Under the pieces are notes generated by a model. That model was not told the origin of the DNA. It did not search any database and saw only the letters and a program-made list of their open reading frames with translations. Shown here one piece after another: positions 1 through 7,004 of a stretch of 13,006 nucleotides of DNA. Numbering within the stretch: position 1 is the first letter of the stretch; every line of letters begins with the position of its first letter. The DNA comes from an uncultured Gammaproteobacteria bacterium (GTDB taxonomy: Bacteria; Pseudomonadota; Gammaproteobacteria; GCA-001735895): the NCBI GenBank assembly GCA_937980285.1, contig CALJQI010000059.1:1-13006 (forward strand). Direction: 5' to 3'. Made by a program: the position numbers and the translations under genes.

Positions 1-685
1 CCCAGATATAGTCCTGGTGGGGGCAAAGCGTGCCAGCTTTGACCAGCTCGGGTACCGAGATCTCTTCGTCGATCGGGCCGCACAGGGCTTCGTATCGGTT
101 CCATTCGTGATCTTCGGAATCATAGGGCGGCGTCGCCGTCAACGATACCAGGGTCAGCTCGGGAATATCCCGGCATACCCGGTCCAGCGCGCGCCACCAC
201 TGCGAGCGCAGATGATGCGCTTCGTCGAGGATAATGACCTCGATTTCCCCTGCTTTCAGGGTCTGAATAAAGGCGTGTAACTCGGTGGCGCTAACGCCTT
301 CGTCCAGTTCCAGCAGCTCGGCCTCGTCTTCGATTGTCGCCAGCTCTTCGCTCAGTTGCGAATGAATCGCCTGGTAGGTCACCGAGGTCAGGACCTCGGG
401 TGCATGCAGATCCCTGCTGATCCAGGGCAGCGTCTCGTCTGCGCTGGTATCGCAGTAATCCGACAAGCGTTCGATCCACTGGTCGCGAATCACCCGCGTG
501 GGCGACAGCACCAGGGTGGCTTTGCGCAGGCGCCTGAAAATTTCCAGCCCGAGGCTGGTTTTACCGGCGCCGGGCGCCGCCACCACGTGCAGGCGATTAT
601 CGCTCAGGTGACTGTCGATGGCGTCCAGCACGCGCTGCTGCGACGGCCGCCAGGGATAGCGGAAGTTCAGGGTTTCAAACGGCAT
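1..685 (-). CDS. DEAD/DEAH-type superfamily II helicase, N-terminal part (runs off the window)
   Basis: The 228 visible residues form the first RecA-like domain of a superfamily II ATPase/helicase; the second domain lies beyond position 1. Visible motifs are an early Q-like segment (WRPSQQRVLDAI, residues 12-23), Walker A AAPGAGKT (36-43, Lys42), motif Ia SPTRVIRDQW (61-70), Walker B DEAH (154-157, in IILDEAHHLR) and motif III SLTATPP (181-187). Such proteins use ATP to translocate on or remodel nucleic acid; the substrate cannot be told from this part. The ATG at 685 is the first start after an in-frame stop, which is also the stop codon of the EamA gene (703-701), so the two genes lie in one frame 15 bp apart and are probably co-transcribed. 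A GGGG stretch upstream could serve as ribosome site. TTG at 694 is a less likely start. The acidic insert at about residues 111-147 separates motif Ia from Walker B. Restriction-type or repair helicases are both possible. Confidence 0.85.
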   Translation of the reverse strand, partial: MPFETLNFRYPWRPSQQRVLDAIDSHLSDNRLHVVAAPGAGKTSLGLEIFRRLRKATLVLSPTRVIRDQWIERLSDYCDTSADETLPWISRDLHAPEVLTSVTYQAIHSQLSEELATIEDEAELLELDEGVSATELHAFIQTLKAGEIEVIILDEAHHLRSQWWRALDRVCRDIPELTLVSLTATPPYDSEDHEWNRYEALCGPIDEEISVPELVKAGTLCPHQDYIW

Positions 686-700
686 TCGCGGCAATCCCCG

Positions 701-1606
701 TCATCCGGCGAGCAGAATCATGATGATGGCGCCGATGATTAGCGCGATGCCGGCGATTTCGACGCCGCTGACTTTTTCGCGGAAAAACAGCAGCGTGGCG
801 ATGAAAGTGAAGACCAGTTCGATTTGCCCGAGCGCGCGCACGTAGGTCGCGTTTTGCAGCGTGAAGGCGCTGAACCAGCCGATCGACGCCAGCCCGCCGC
901 TGAGACCGACCAGCGCGGCCGGCCGCCAATGCCGGATTACCTGCTTCAATTGATCGGGTTCGCGCAAGCCGATCATGATAGCCATGATCGCGATTTGCAG
1001 GATGAGCACGATCAGCAGCGTGAACGAAGCCGAAACCAGAAAGCTGTCGGAACCGAGCGATAGCGACGCCGCGCGAAACAGAACCACGCTCATGCCCAGC
1101 CAGGCCGCGCAGGCGAGGCCGATTAACGTAGGAAAACGCCACAGCCCCACGACCAGGTTGCCGATGCTGAGTTTTGCCTGGCCGGCGCTAAGCACAACCA
1201 GGCCGAGCGTGCTCATGGCAATGGCGACTAACACAGGCAGGGTCAGCTTATCGCCGAGCAGCAGCAGGCCGAAGATGGCGACCATCACCGTTTCCAGCTT
1301 GGAAATGGTGGTGCCGACCGCGAAATTGTGGAACGAAAACAGCCACAGCAAAAACACCGTGAACATGATCTGGCAGATGCCGCCGAGCAGAGCGTAGGCC
1401 AGGAACCCGGCGCTCATCCCGGGCAACGGCTGTTGCTCGTAGACTATGACCGTGAAGAAAAAGGCCAGCGCGACAGGCCAGGCGTACAAAAACCGTACAT
1501 AGGCCGCGCCCAGGGTCGAAAGCTTGCCCTGCAAGTGTTTTTGCAGCGCCGAACGGATGTTCTGAAAAAACGCAGCGCCGATAGTCAACGGGATCCACAG
1601 TTCCAT
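701..1606 (-). CDS. EamA/DMT-family ten-helix permease
   Basis: About 301 residues, almost wholly hydrophobic, with roughly ten predicted membrane helices in two five-helix halves. This is the size and layout of drug/metabolite transporter (DMT) family permeases, which export or exchange small metabolites across the inner membrane. The second half shows the usual pattern near its end, a run around NATYVRALGQIELVFTF followed by FREKVSGVEIAGIALI. Substrate unknown. The frame opens at a TTG (1615), but ATG at 1606 (MELWIPLTIG) is preferred because it starts right before the first helix. Neither start has a clear Shine-Dalgarno; TATACACT just upstream could be a -10 giving a nearly leaderless transcript. 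The gene is divergent from the DUF3291 gene and is followed closely by the helicase gene. Confidence 0.85.
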   Translation of the reverse strand: MELWIPLTIGAAFFQNIRSALQKHLQGKLSTLGAAYVRFLYAWPVALAFFFTVIVYEQQPLPGMSAGFLAYALLGGICQIMFTVFLLWLFSFHNFAVGTTISKLETVMVAIFGLLLLGDKLTLPVLVAIAMSTLGLVVLSAGQAKLSIGNLVVGLWRFPTLIGLACAAWLGMSVVLFRAASLSLGSDSFLVSASFTLLIVLILQIAIMAIMIGLREPDQLKQVIRHWRPAALVGLSGGLASIGWFSAFTLQNATYVRALGQIELVFTFIATLLFFREKVSGVEIAGIALIIGAIIMILLAG

Positions 1607-1661
1607 GGACGGCAAGTGTATAGGAAAACCGCGTCATTGCAGCCCCGTGTCGCAGTCCATT

Positions 1662-1670
1662 TGCTATCAT
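1662..1670 (+). promoter_or_regulatory. Probable extended -10 promoter of the DUF3291-MFS-thpR-desaturase operon
   Basis: TGCTATCAT fits an extended -10 element (TGn followed by TATCAT, 5 of 6 to TATAAT). No good -35 hexamer lies at the right distance, as is normal for extended -10 promoters. Transcription would begin near 1677, leaving a leader of about 23 nt before the GTG at 1700. Predicted from sequence only. Confidence 0.45.
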
Positions 1671-1699
1671 GCCCGCATAACAAAACGGGAAGCGTCGTA

Positions 1700-2143
1700 G
1701 TGTCCGACCATCATCTTGCTCAACTGAACATCGCCAGGCTGAAGTATGGCCTCGACGATCCCGAACTGGCCGATTTCGTCGCCCGGCTCGACGACGTCAA
1801 CGCGCTGGCTGATGAATCTCCTGGCTTTGTCTGGCGCCTGCAGACCGAGGAAGGCGACGCCACCGCGATCGATTATTTCGGCCATGACTACCTGGTCAAC
1901 ATGAGCGTCTGGCAGGACGTCGAGTCGCTGCGCGAATACGCCTTTCGATCCGCCCATAAAGAAGTGCTGGCGCGCCGCAACGAATGGTTCGAGCGCATGG
2001 ATGACGCCTACGCGGTGCTATGGTGGATTCCGGCCGGCAGCATTCCGAGCATCGAGCAAGCCGGCGAACGGCTCGAAAGCCTTCGCGCCAATGGGCCTAA
2101 TCCGCGCGCGTTTACCTTCAAACAGATTTTCGAGCCTGGTTAA
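1700..2143 (+). CDS. DUF3291 domain protein
   Basis: A 147-residue cytosolic protein of the DUF3291 family, related in fold to the small dimeric alpha/beta-barrel antibiotic-biosynthesis-monooxygenase group. The family signature is recognisable: an N-terminal HLAQLNIARLKYGLDDPE, then FVARLDDVNALADESPGFVWRL, followed by an aromatic-rich segment ending in AVLWWIPAG. The biochemical role of the family is not established. The reading frame is open far upstream, but homology begins at the GTG at 1700 (VSDHHLAQLN), with GGGAAG 7-12 nt upstream as a likely ribosome site; the upstream part lies over the divergent EamA gene and is not coding. It is the first gene of an operon; the MFS gene begins 11 bp after its stop. 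The MFS neighbour makes a link to turnover or export of a small molecule possible, but that is inference. Confidence 0.8.
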   Translation: MSDHHLAQLNIARLKYGLDDPELADFVARLDDVNALADESPGFVWRLQTEEGDATAIDYFGHDYLVNMSVWQDVESLREYAFRSAHKEVLARRNEWFERMDDAYAVLWWIPAGSIPSIEQAGERLESLRANGPNPRAFTFKQIFEPG

Positions 2144-2154
2144 AGCGTCGCTCG

Positions 2155-3306
2155 ATGATGTTTAGCCGCAACCTCGGAATCGCCCTGTTCGCGACCGTCA
2201 TTGCCTTCAGCACGCTCTATATCCCGCAGCCGATGCTGCCGTTGCTGGCCGAGCGATTCGGCGTTTCCGCGGGCGAAGCGGGCCTGCTGATGACGGTGGC
2301 GATGCTGCCGCTGGCTTTCGCGCCGATTGTCTATGGCTACATCCTGCAGGCGGTGCCGGCTAAATTAATGCTGATCGTGGCGCTGGGCCTGCTGGCGCTG
2401 AACCAGTGCTGTTTTTACTTCGCCAGCGAGTTCTGGCACCTGGTCGGCCTGCGCCTGTTGCAGGGCCTGCTGCTGCCGGCGATATTTACCGCCTTGATGA
2501 CCTACTGCGCCAGCATGGTGCCGGCCACCATGGTGCGTCGGGCGATGGGCTTTTATATCGGCGCCACCATTCTGGGCGGTTTCAGCGGTCGTCTCGCCGG
2601 AGGGATTTTCGCCAGCGTCTTTGACTGGCGCAGCGCCTTCGTTGTCATGGGGCTGCTGCAGCTGTTGCCGTTGCTAATGCTGCTCAAGGTCGATGCCGAC
2701 GCCAGCATCAACTTTGCGCGCCTCGATTCCAGCAGTATTTCACGGGTGTTGCGCAATCGTAACTACCGATTCATGTTCCTCAGCCTGGCCGCGGTGTTTT
2801 TCGTGTTTTCAGGCATACTTAACAACGTGCCGTTTCACCTGCAGGACATTCACCCGGGGGCAACGCCGTTGATCATTTCGATGCTTTACCTCGGATACCT
2901 GATCGGCGCGCCGGTATCCTTCGTCAGCGAAACAATCGTTAAAAAACTGGGCGATGAACGCAAGGGGCTGTTTCTCGGCCTGGCGATCAACGCTTTCGGC
3001 CTCGTCATGCTGCTTTTCGTCGCCTTCAAGGGGCTGGTTGTGATGATGTTTTTCCTGGCGGCGGGTTTTTTCCTGATACATGCATTACTGTCGGGACTCG
3101 CCAACCACCTCGCATCGGAGCACAAGGGCGTGGTCAACGGCCTTTACGTATCGATTTACTATTTCAGCGGCGCCATGGGTTCCTGGTTGCCGGGCTATGT
3201 ATACGAGTCGGTCGGCTGGCACGGTATGATCTTCGCGTTGCTGTTGATTTTATTGTTTTGCGGTTGGAGTATCCTGCGTGTCGAACCCGGTTTGCCCGCT
3301 CGATGA
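2155..3306 (+). CDS. MFS transporter, YnfM-like efflux type
   Basis: A 383-residue major facilitator superfamily permease, the usual size, with about twelve hydrophobic segments. The first helix is followed by YIPQPMLPLLAERFGVSAGEAG, typical of the DHA1 drug:H+ antiporter branch and close in pattern to Escherichia coli YnfM. The segment GATILGGFSGRLAGGIF (about residues 136-152) matches the GxxxGxxGRxxxG motif of helix 5 seen in that branch, which suggests proton-coupled export of a small molecule; substrate unknown. Two adjacent ATGs (2155 and 2158) could start it; neither has a strong Shine-Dalgarno, and the gene is probably read by re-initiation from the DUF3291 gene 11 bp upstream. Its 3' end overlaps the GTG start proposed for the phosphodiesterase gene by 29 bp. 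Confidence 0.85.
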   Translation: MMFSRNLGIALFATVIAFSTLYIPQPMLPLLAERFGVSAGEAGLLMTVAMLPLAFAPIVYGYILQAVPAKLMLIVALGLLALNQCCFYFASEFWHLVGLRLLQGLLLPAIFTALMTYCASMVPATMVRRAMGFYIGATILGGFSGRLAGGIFASVFDWRSAFVVMGLLQLLPLLMLLKVDADASINFARLDSSSISRVLRNRNYRFMFLSLAAVFFVFSGILNNVPFHLQDIHPGATPLIISMLYLGYLIGAPVSFVSETIVKKLGDERKGLFLGLAINAFGLVMLLFVAFKGLVVMMFFLAAGFFLIHALLSGLANHLASEHKGVVNGLYVSIYYFSGAMGSWLPGYVYESVGWHGMIFALLLILLFCGWSILRVEPGLPAR

Positions 3307-3847
3307 GCTGCTGGCTATGAGAAGAGAAAAAGCTAAACGGATATTTTTCGCGCTTTGGCCGCAGGATACCCTGCGTCAGTCCCTGAATCGCGCGGCGCAT
3401 ACGCTAGCGCTGCAAGCACCGGCGCGGCGCGTTGCCGACTATAACCTGCACCTGACGCTGCATTTCATCGGTAACGTTTCCCTCGAACAGCTGGATTGCA
3501 TGAAGCGGCAGGCGCGCAAGGTCAGGGCGCCGGGTTTCGATCTATGTGTCGATAGCCAGGGATGCTTCAGCAAGGCCGCCGTCGGCTGGTTGGGCTGCAG
3601 TGAGGTGCCGCTCAGGCTGCGCCAGCTGCATCAGGAGCTGGGCAGGCGCCTGCGCCGATGCGAATTTCAACCCGAGGCGCGGCGTTACAGCCCGCATGTC
3701 ACGGTGGCGCGCAAAATCCGCACGATGCCCACCGACACCGCTTTCGAGCCGCTGCGCTGGCGAGTGGAAAATTTTGTGCTGGTGGAATCCCAATCCTGCG
3801 CCGATGGCGTAAAATACAGCGTCATCGAAACCTATCCCCTGACATGA
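3278..3847 (+). CDS. thpR: RNA 2',3'-cyclic phosphodiesterase (2H phosphoesterase, LigT/ThpR type)
   Basis: The protein has the two HxTx tetrapeptides that define 2H phosphoesterases: HLTL (residues 58-61, in YNLHLTLHFIGNV) and HVTV (140-143, in YSPHVTVARK). In the ThpR/LigT family the two histidines open 2',3'-cyclic phosphates, and the enzyme also ligates tRNA halves in vitro. At 189 residues it is slightly longer than typical because the start used here is GTG at 3278, inside the end of the MFS gene. That GTG has a well-placed GGAG (3266-3269, 8 nt spacing). The alternative ATG at 3317 gives MRREKAKRIFFALWP, closer to where homologues begin, but with weaker upstream sequence. Its stop overlaps the desaturase start (ATGA, 4 bp), so the two are translationally coupled. 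Family assignment is firm; the start is not. Confidence 0.88.
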   Translation: MSNPVCPLDELLAMRREKAKRIFFALWPQDTLRQSLNRAAHTLALQAPARRVADYNLHLTLHFIGNVSLEQLDCMKRQARKVRAPGFDLCVDSQGCFSKAAVGWLGCSEVPLRLRQLHQELGRRLRRCEFQPEARRYSPHVTVARKIRTMPTDTAFEPLRWRVENFVLVESQSCADGVKYSVIETYPLT

Positions 3848-4734
3848 GCCGTAACGAACCCTTCAAACTGCCGCCCGAGGTAATCAGCCAGTTGACGCGC
3901 CGCTCGGACGCAAAAGGCCTGCTGCAGCTGTCCGCGCACCTGTCGATGCTGCTGCTGGCGGGCGCCGGGATGATGCTCAGCCGCGACAGCCTGTTACTGC
4001 TGGCGACGCTGCCGATCTACGGCGCGTTGCTGATCTTCCTGTTTGCACCGTTGCACGAATGCATTCATTTCACCGTCTTCAAAACCCGCTGGATCAACAA
4101 CCTGGTGGCGGCGCCGATCGGGTTTCTGCTGCTGATCCCTTACCAGAATTTTCGCGTTTTTCATTACGCGCATCACCGCCATACGCAGAATCCCGAACTC
4201 GATCCGGAACTGATCGATATGAGACCCCTGATCCGTGAACGCTACTGGCTCTACCTGACCGGATTGCCGACCTGGTGGCTGGGGATGAAATCGATCTGGC
4301 GACACGCCATGGGTGTCGTCGACGAGCCCTATATCGAGGAACGCCATCAGGCAATGATCATTAACGAGGCGCGGCTCCACCTCGCCGGTTACAGCCTGCT
4401 GTTGTTGATCAGCCTGCTCTCCTCCAGCGCCTTGCTGTGGTGGCTGTGGGTGTTACCGGCGCTAATCGGCCAGCCGCTGTTGCGCCTCTACCTGCTCGCC
4501 GAGCATAGCGGTTGCGATCTCGGCGACAACATGCTGGAAAATTCTCGTACCACCTACACCACACCATGGGTTTGTTTTCTCGCCTGGAATATGCCGTTTC
4601 ACGCCGAGCACCATTACCTGGCGTCGGTGCCGTTCCACGCCTTACCGGCGTTGCACGCCTATACCGGCCAGCGGGTCAAGTACAGGGGCGACGGCTACTA
4701 CCGGGTCAATCGCGAAATCGCGGCTCAGAGATAG
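3844..4734 (+). CDS. Membrane fatty acid desaturase family protein
   Basis: A 296-residue integral membrane di-iron enzyme. Three histidine boxes are plain: HECIH (71-75), HYAHHRH (107-113) and HAEHH (253-257), plus the AEHSG element (219-223) common in this branch. Hydrophobic segments lie at about 28-43, 50-70, 85-100, 180-205 and around 205-218. Family members use oxygen and an electron donor to desaturate or hydroxylate acyl chains or carotenoid-like substrates; which substrate cannot be read here. The start is ATG at 3844, overlapping the thpR stop as ATGA; the open frame further upstream is a shadow of thpR. This is the last gene of the plus-strand operon and its 3' end overlaps the convergent esterase gene by 10 bp (4725-4734), leaving no room for a separate terminator. 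Confidence 0.85.
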   Translation: MSRNEPFKLPPEVISQLTRRSDAKGLLQLSAHLSMLLLAGAGMMLSRDSLLLLATLPIYGALLIFLFAPLHECIHFTVFKTRWINNLVAAPIGFLLLIPYQNFRVFHYAHHRHTQNPELDPELIDMRPLIRERYWLYLTGLPTWWLGMKSIWRHAMGVVDEPYIEERHQAMIINEARLHLAGYSLLLLISLLSSSALLWWLWVLPALIGQPLLRLYLLAEHSGCDLGDNMLENSRTTYTTPWVCFLAWNMPFHAEHHYLASVPFHALPALHAYTGQRVKYRGDGYYRVNREIAAQR

Positions 4735-5645
4735 CCGCGTATAAACCCGGCTATTTCGCCGATCGAGATTTCCGCTTCGGGGATCGGGTAGAACTCGAAC
4801 ACATGCCACATGCCTTCCCAGATCCTGAGGTCGCAATCGACGTCGGCGCTGCGCAGGCGTTGCGCGAGGCGCAGCGCCTGGCTCAACAGCAGGTCGCGAC
4901 TGCCGCTGGTCATCATCGTCGGCGGCAGCCCGCGCATGTCGCCGTACAGCGGCGAAATGGCGGGATCGTCGAGCGGGTGGCCGTTGGCGTGCAGCCTGGC
5001 GGCAATATCGACCCAGGGCTGGCTCAGGCTCGGGTCGCGCTTGTCGTTGAAACCATGGCTGTCGCCGCGGTTGGCGAGATCGCACCAGGGCGATAGCAGC
5101 GCCGCGCAGGCCGGCAGCGGCAGGCCCCGGTTACGCAGGTGGTGCAGCAAGCCCAGCGCCTGGTTGCCGCCGGCGGATTCGCCGGCAACGGCGAGTCGCG
5201 CGGCGCCATAGCTGTCCAACAGCGCCGGGTACAGCGCCCGCATATCCTGCTGCGGGAGCGGATAGGGGTGCTCGGGCGAGAGGCGATAATCTACCATGAC
5301 GACGCGCGCGCCACTGGCCTGCGCCAGCGGGGCCGCGATCACCAGGTCTTCATGCGGGCTGCCGCAAACGAAGCCGCCGCCGTAGGCGTACTGGATACAG
5401 CCGCCGCTCTCGCTCGACCAGCCGCGCGGGGTGACCTGCTTGCAGCCGATACCGGCGATCTGGATTTCCTCGATATCGCCGTCGAAGCCTAGCAGGGCTT
5501 GCTCAACGGCGGGTTCGAATCCCGCGCGCACCGCCTCGCGATAAGCCGGAATATCGTTGACCTCAGGAACCACGGGGCCGACCTCGAGCATCTCTGCAAG
5601 CAGCGCGCGTGCTGCGGCGCTGATGTCGGCGGCCGGATTCGTCAT
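4725..5645 (-). CDS. Alpha/beta hydrolase, hormone-sensitive-lipase (family IV) esterase
   Basis: A 306-residue cytosolic serine esterase. The nucleophile elbow is GESAGG (155-160, Ser157), the acid is in SGSRD (Asp251) and the catalytic histidine in MWHVF (His281), in the order and spacing of the HSL family. The oxyanion-hole motif, usually HGGGF, reads YGGGF (88-92) here. VVMVDYRLSPEHPYP (115-129) is a further family hallmark. It should hydrolyse short-chain acyl esters or related substrates. The ATG at 5645 shares its A with the TAA stop of the upstream PLP-enzyme gene (TAATG), so translation is coupled to it; sequence further upstream in this frame overlaps that gene and is not used. Co-expression suggests the substrate is connected to sulfur amino acid or homoserine-ester chemistry, but that is a guess. 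Confidence 0.87.
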   Translation of the reverse strand: MTNPAADISAAARALLAEMLEVGPVVPEVNDIPAYREAVRAGFEPAVEQALLGFDGDIEEIQIAGIGCKQVTPRGWSSESGGCIQYAYGGGFVCGSPHEDLVIAAPLAQASGARVVMVDYRLSPEHPYPLPQQDMRALYPALLDSYGAARLAVAGESAGGNQALGLLHHLRNRGLPLPACAALLSPWCDLANRGDSHGFNDKRDPSLSQPWVDIAARLHANGHPLDDPAISPLYGDMRGLPPTMMTSGSRDLLLSQALRLAQRLRSADVDCDLRIWEGMWHVFEFYPIPEAEISIGEIAGFIRGYL

Positions 5646-6847
5646 TACAGTACGCTGTCCAGGTCGCGGATCAGGTCGGCGCTGTCCTCTAGCCCGATCG
5701 ACAGCCGGAAAACGCCTTCGCCCGCGGCGTCGCGGTACTTGTCGAGTTCTTCGCCTTGCAGCCGGTACGAAGAGCCGACCAGGTCGTCGGTCTGCATCAG
5801 GTAAACCAGGCTGCGGTGATGCCCCAGCGAAACCGCGTAGTGAATCACCTCGAGACGCTGCATCATGCGCTCGGCGACCCGTTTCGGATCGGCGCAACGA
5901 AAACAGATCATGCCGGAAAAATTATCCATCTGGCTGCTGGCGAGCGCGTGCTGCGGATGCGACTCGAGGCCGGGGTATAACACCTTTTCGACCCTGTCGT
6001 GGTCTTCCAGGAAGCGCGCCACGGCGAGCGCGTTTTCCTGGTGGCAGCGCATGCGCAGCGGCAGCGTCGCCATGCCGCGCATGATCAGCCAGGCGTTGAA
6101 CGGGCTGATGACGCCGCCGTAGTGCACCAGCGCTTCGCCTCTCAGCGGACCGATCAGTTCCTGCTTGCCGCAAACCGAACCGCCCATGGCGTCGCCATGC
6201 CCGCCGATGTACTTGGTCAGTGAATGCACGACCAGGTCGGCGCCCAGCGTCATCGGCCGCGTCGCGATCGGCGAGGCGAAGGTCGAATCGACCGCCAGCA
6301 GCGCGTCCTGGCGATGTGCCAGATCGGCGGCGCCGCGGATATCGGAAATACGCAGCAACGGGTTGGACGGCGTCTCCAGCCAGACCATGCGCGTATTGTC
6401 GCGCATCGCGCTTTCGATGTTGGCGAGTTCCGAGGTATCGACAGGAGTCACCTCGATGCCGAGCCGGGTCAACGTCTCGCGCGCGAATTCGGCGGTGCCG
6501 GGATAATTGGTGTTGCTGATCACCAGGTGGTCGCCCTGGCTCAGGTGCGCCAGCAACACCGCTGCGCTGGCGGCCATGCCGGAGGCGAATGCAATTCCGG
6601 CCTCGGCCTGCTCTAGGATCGCGAGCTTGCTCTCCAGTTGCTGCGTGGTCGGATTGGCCCAGCGGGTGTAGACGAACGGGGTTTCGCTCGACAGGTTGTT
6701 GGCCGAAAAGCTGATTTCCTCGTCGACTACGAAGGTGCTCGACATCACCAGGTTCGGCGCCGAAGCGCCGCTCACCGGATCAGGGGCCTCGCCGCCGTGG
6801 ATCGACAGGGTCTGCGGACCTTTATCAGAGGTTGATTTCAATGTCAT
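5645..6847 (-). CDS. PLP-dependent trans-sulfuration enzyme (Cys/Met metabolism family)
   Basis: A 400-residue fold-type I PLP enzyme of the cystathionine gamma-synthase / cystathionine lyase / methionine gamma-lyase / O-acylhomoserine sulfhydrylase family, full length. PLP Lys212 sits in HSLTKYIGGHGD (208-219), Asp187 in LLAVDSTF binds the pyridine nitrogen, Tyr60 and Arg62 in YTRWANPT bind the phosphate of the partner subunit, and Tyr115 in NTNYPGTAEF is the ring-stacking tyrosine. FASGMAA (88-94) is the GMAA phosphate loop. The exact reaction cannot be chosen from these residues: the N-terminal HGGEAPDP and the YTRWANPT variant recall the lyase/sulfhydrylase side. ATG at 6847 is the only reasonable start. 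It is the first gene of a two-gene unit with the esterase, divergent from the PhyH gene. Confidence 0.9.
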   Translation of the reverse strand: MTLKSTSDKGPQTLSIHGGEAPDPVSGASAPNLVMSSTFVVDEEISFSANNLSSETPFVYTRWANPTTQQLESKLAILEQAEAGIAFASGMAASAAVLLAHLSQGDHLVISNTNYPGTAEFARETLTRLGIEVTPVDTSELANIESAMRDNTRMVWLETPSNPLLRISDIRGAADLAHRQDALLAVDSTFASPIATRPMTLGADLVVHSLTKYIGGHGDAMGGSVCGKQELIGPLRGEALVHYGGVISPFNAWLIMRGMATLPLRMRCHQENALAVARFLEDHDRVEKVLYPGLESHPQHALASSQMDNFSGMICFRCADPKRVAERMMQRLEVIHYAVSLGHHRSLVYLMQTDDLVGSSYRLQGEELDKYRDAAGEGVFRLSIGLEDSADLIRDLDSVL

Positions 6848-6873
6848 GGCTTCGATCCCGTGCGTAAAGCGAC

Positions 6874-6903
6874 ATTAGTAAAGCCGAAGCGAATCAAAGT
6901 CAA
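6874..6903 (-). promoter_or_regulatory. Probable sigma-70 promoter for the trans-sulfuration/esterase unit
   Basis: On the minus strand TTGACT (6903-6898) matches the -35 consensus at 5 of 6, followed after 18 nt by ACTAAT (6879-6874) as a 4 of 6 -10. The start would be near 6867, about 20 nt before the ATG at 6847. Predicted from sequence. Confidence 0.4.
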
Positions 6904-6915
6904 TCGGGGTTTGTA

Positions 6916-6961
6916 TTCGAAAATCCGAAGCAAAGCCTTTAAAAGTCGAAGTTTATTCGAA
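6916..6961. promoter_or_regulatory. Pair of TTCGAA palindromes, candidate operator sites
   Basis: Two copies of ATTCGAAA (palindromic core TTCGAA at 6916-6921 and 6956-6961) lie exactly 40 bp apart in the divergent intergenic region, with further CGAAG words at 6885, 6926 and 6947. The second copy overlaps the position expected for the -35 of the PhyH promoter. Forty base pairs is close to four helical turns, so both would face the same side of the DNA. The regulator is unknown and no regulator gene lies nearby. Confidence 0.35.
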
Positions 6962-6980
6962 ACGGGGATTTCGCTATATT
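6952..6980 (+). promoter_or_regulatory. Possible promoter of the PhyH gene
   Basis: TATATT (6975-6980) matches the -10 consensus at 5 of 6. The hexamer 17 nt upstream, TTTATT (6952-6957), is a poor -35, which would suit an activated or repressed promoter. GGGAG at 6990-6994 is the likely ribosome site for the ATG at 7005. Confidence 0.35.
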
Positions 6981-7004
6981 GCCTTTTTTGGGAGCGCTGA
7001 AACG

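Noticed and set aside
1328..1699. Long upstream extension of the DUF3291 frame
   Set aside because: It lies opposite the EamA gene and the promoter region; family similarity begins at the GTG at 1700.
3658..3843. N-terminal extension of the desaturase frame into the thpR gene
   Set aside because: That stretch is the out-of-frame shadow of thpR; homology starts at the ATGA overlap at 3844.
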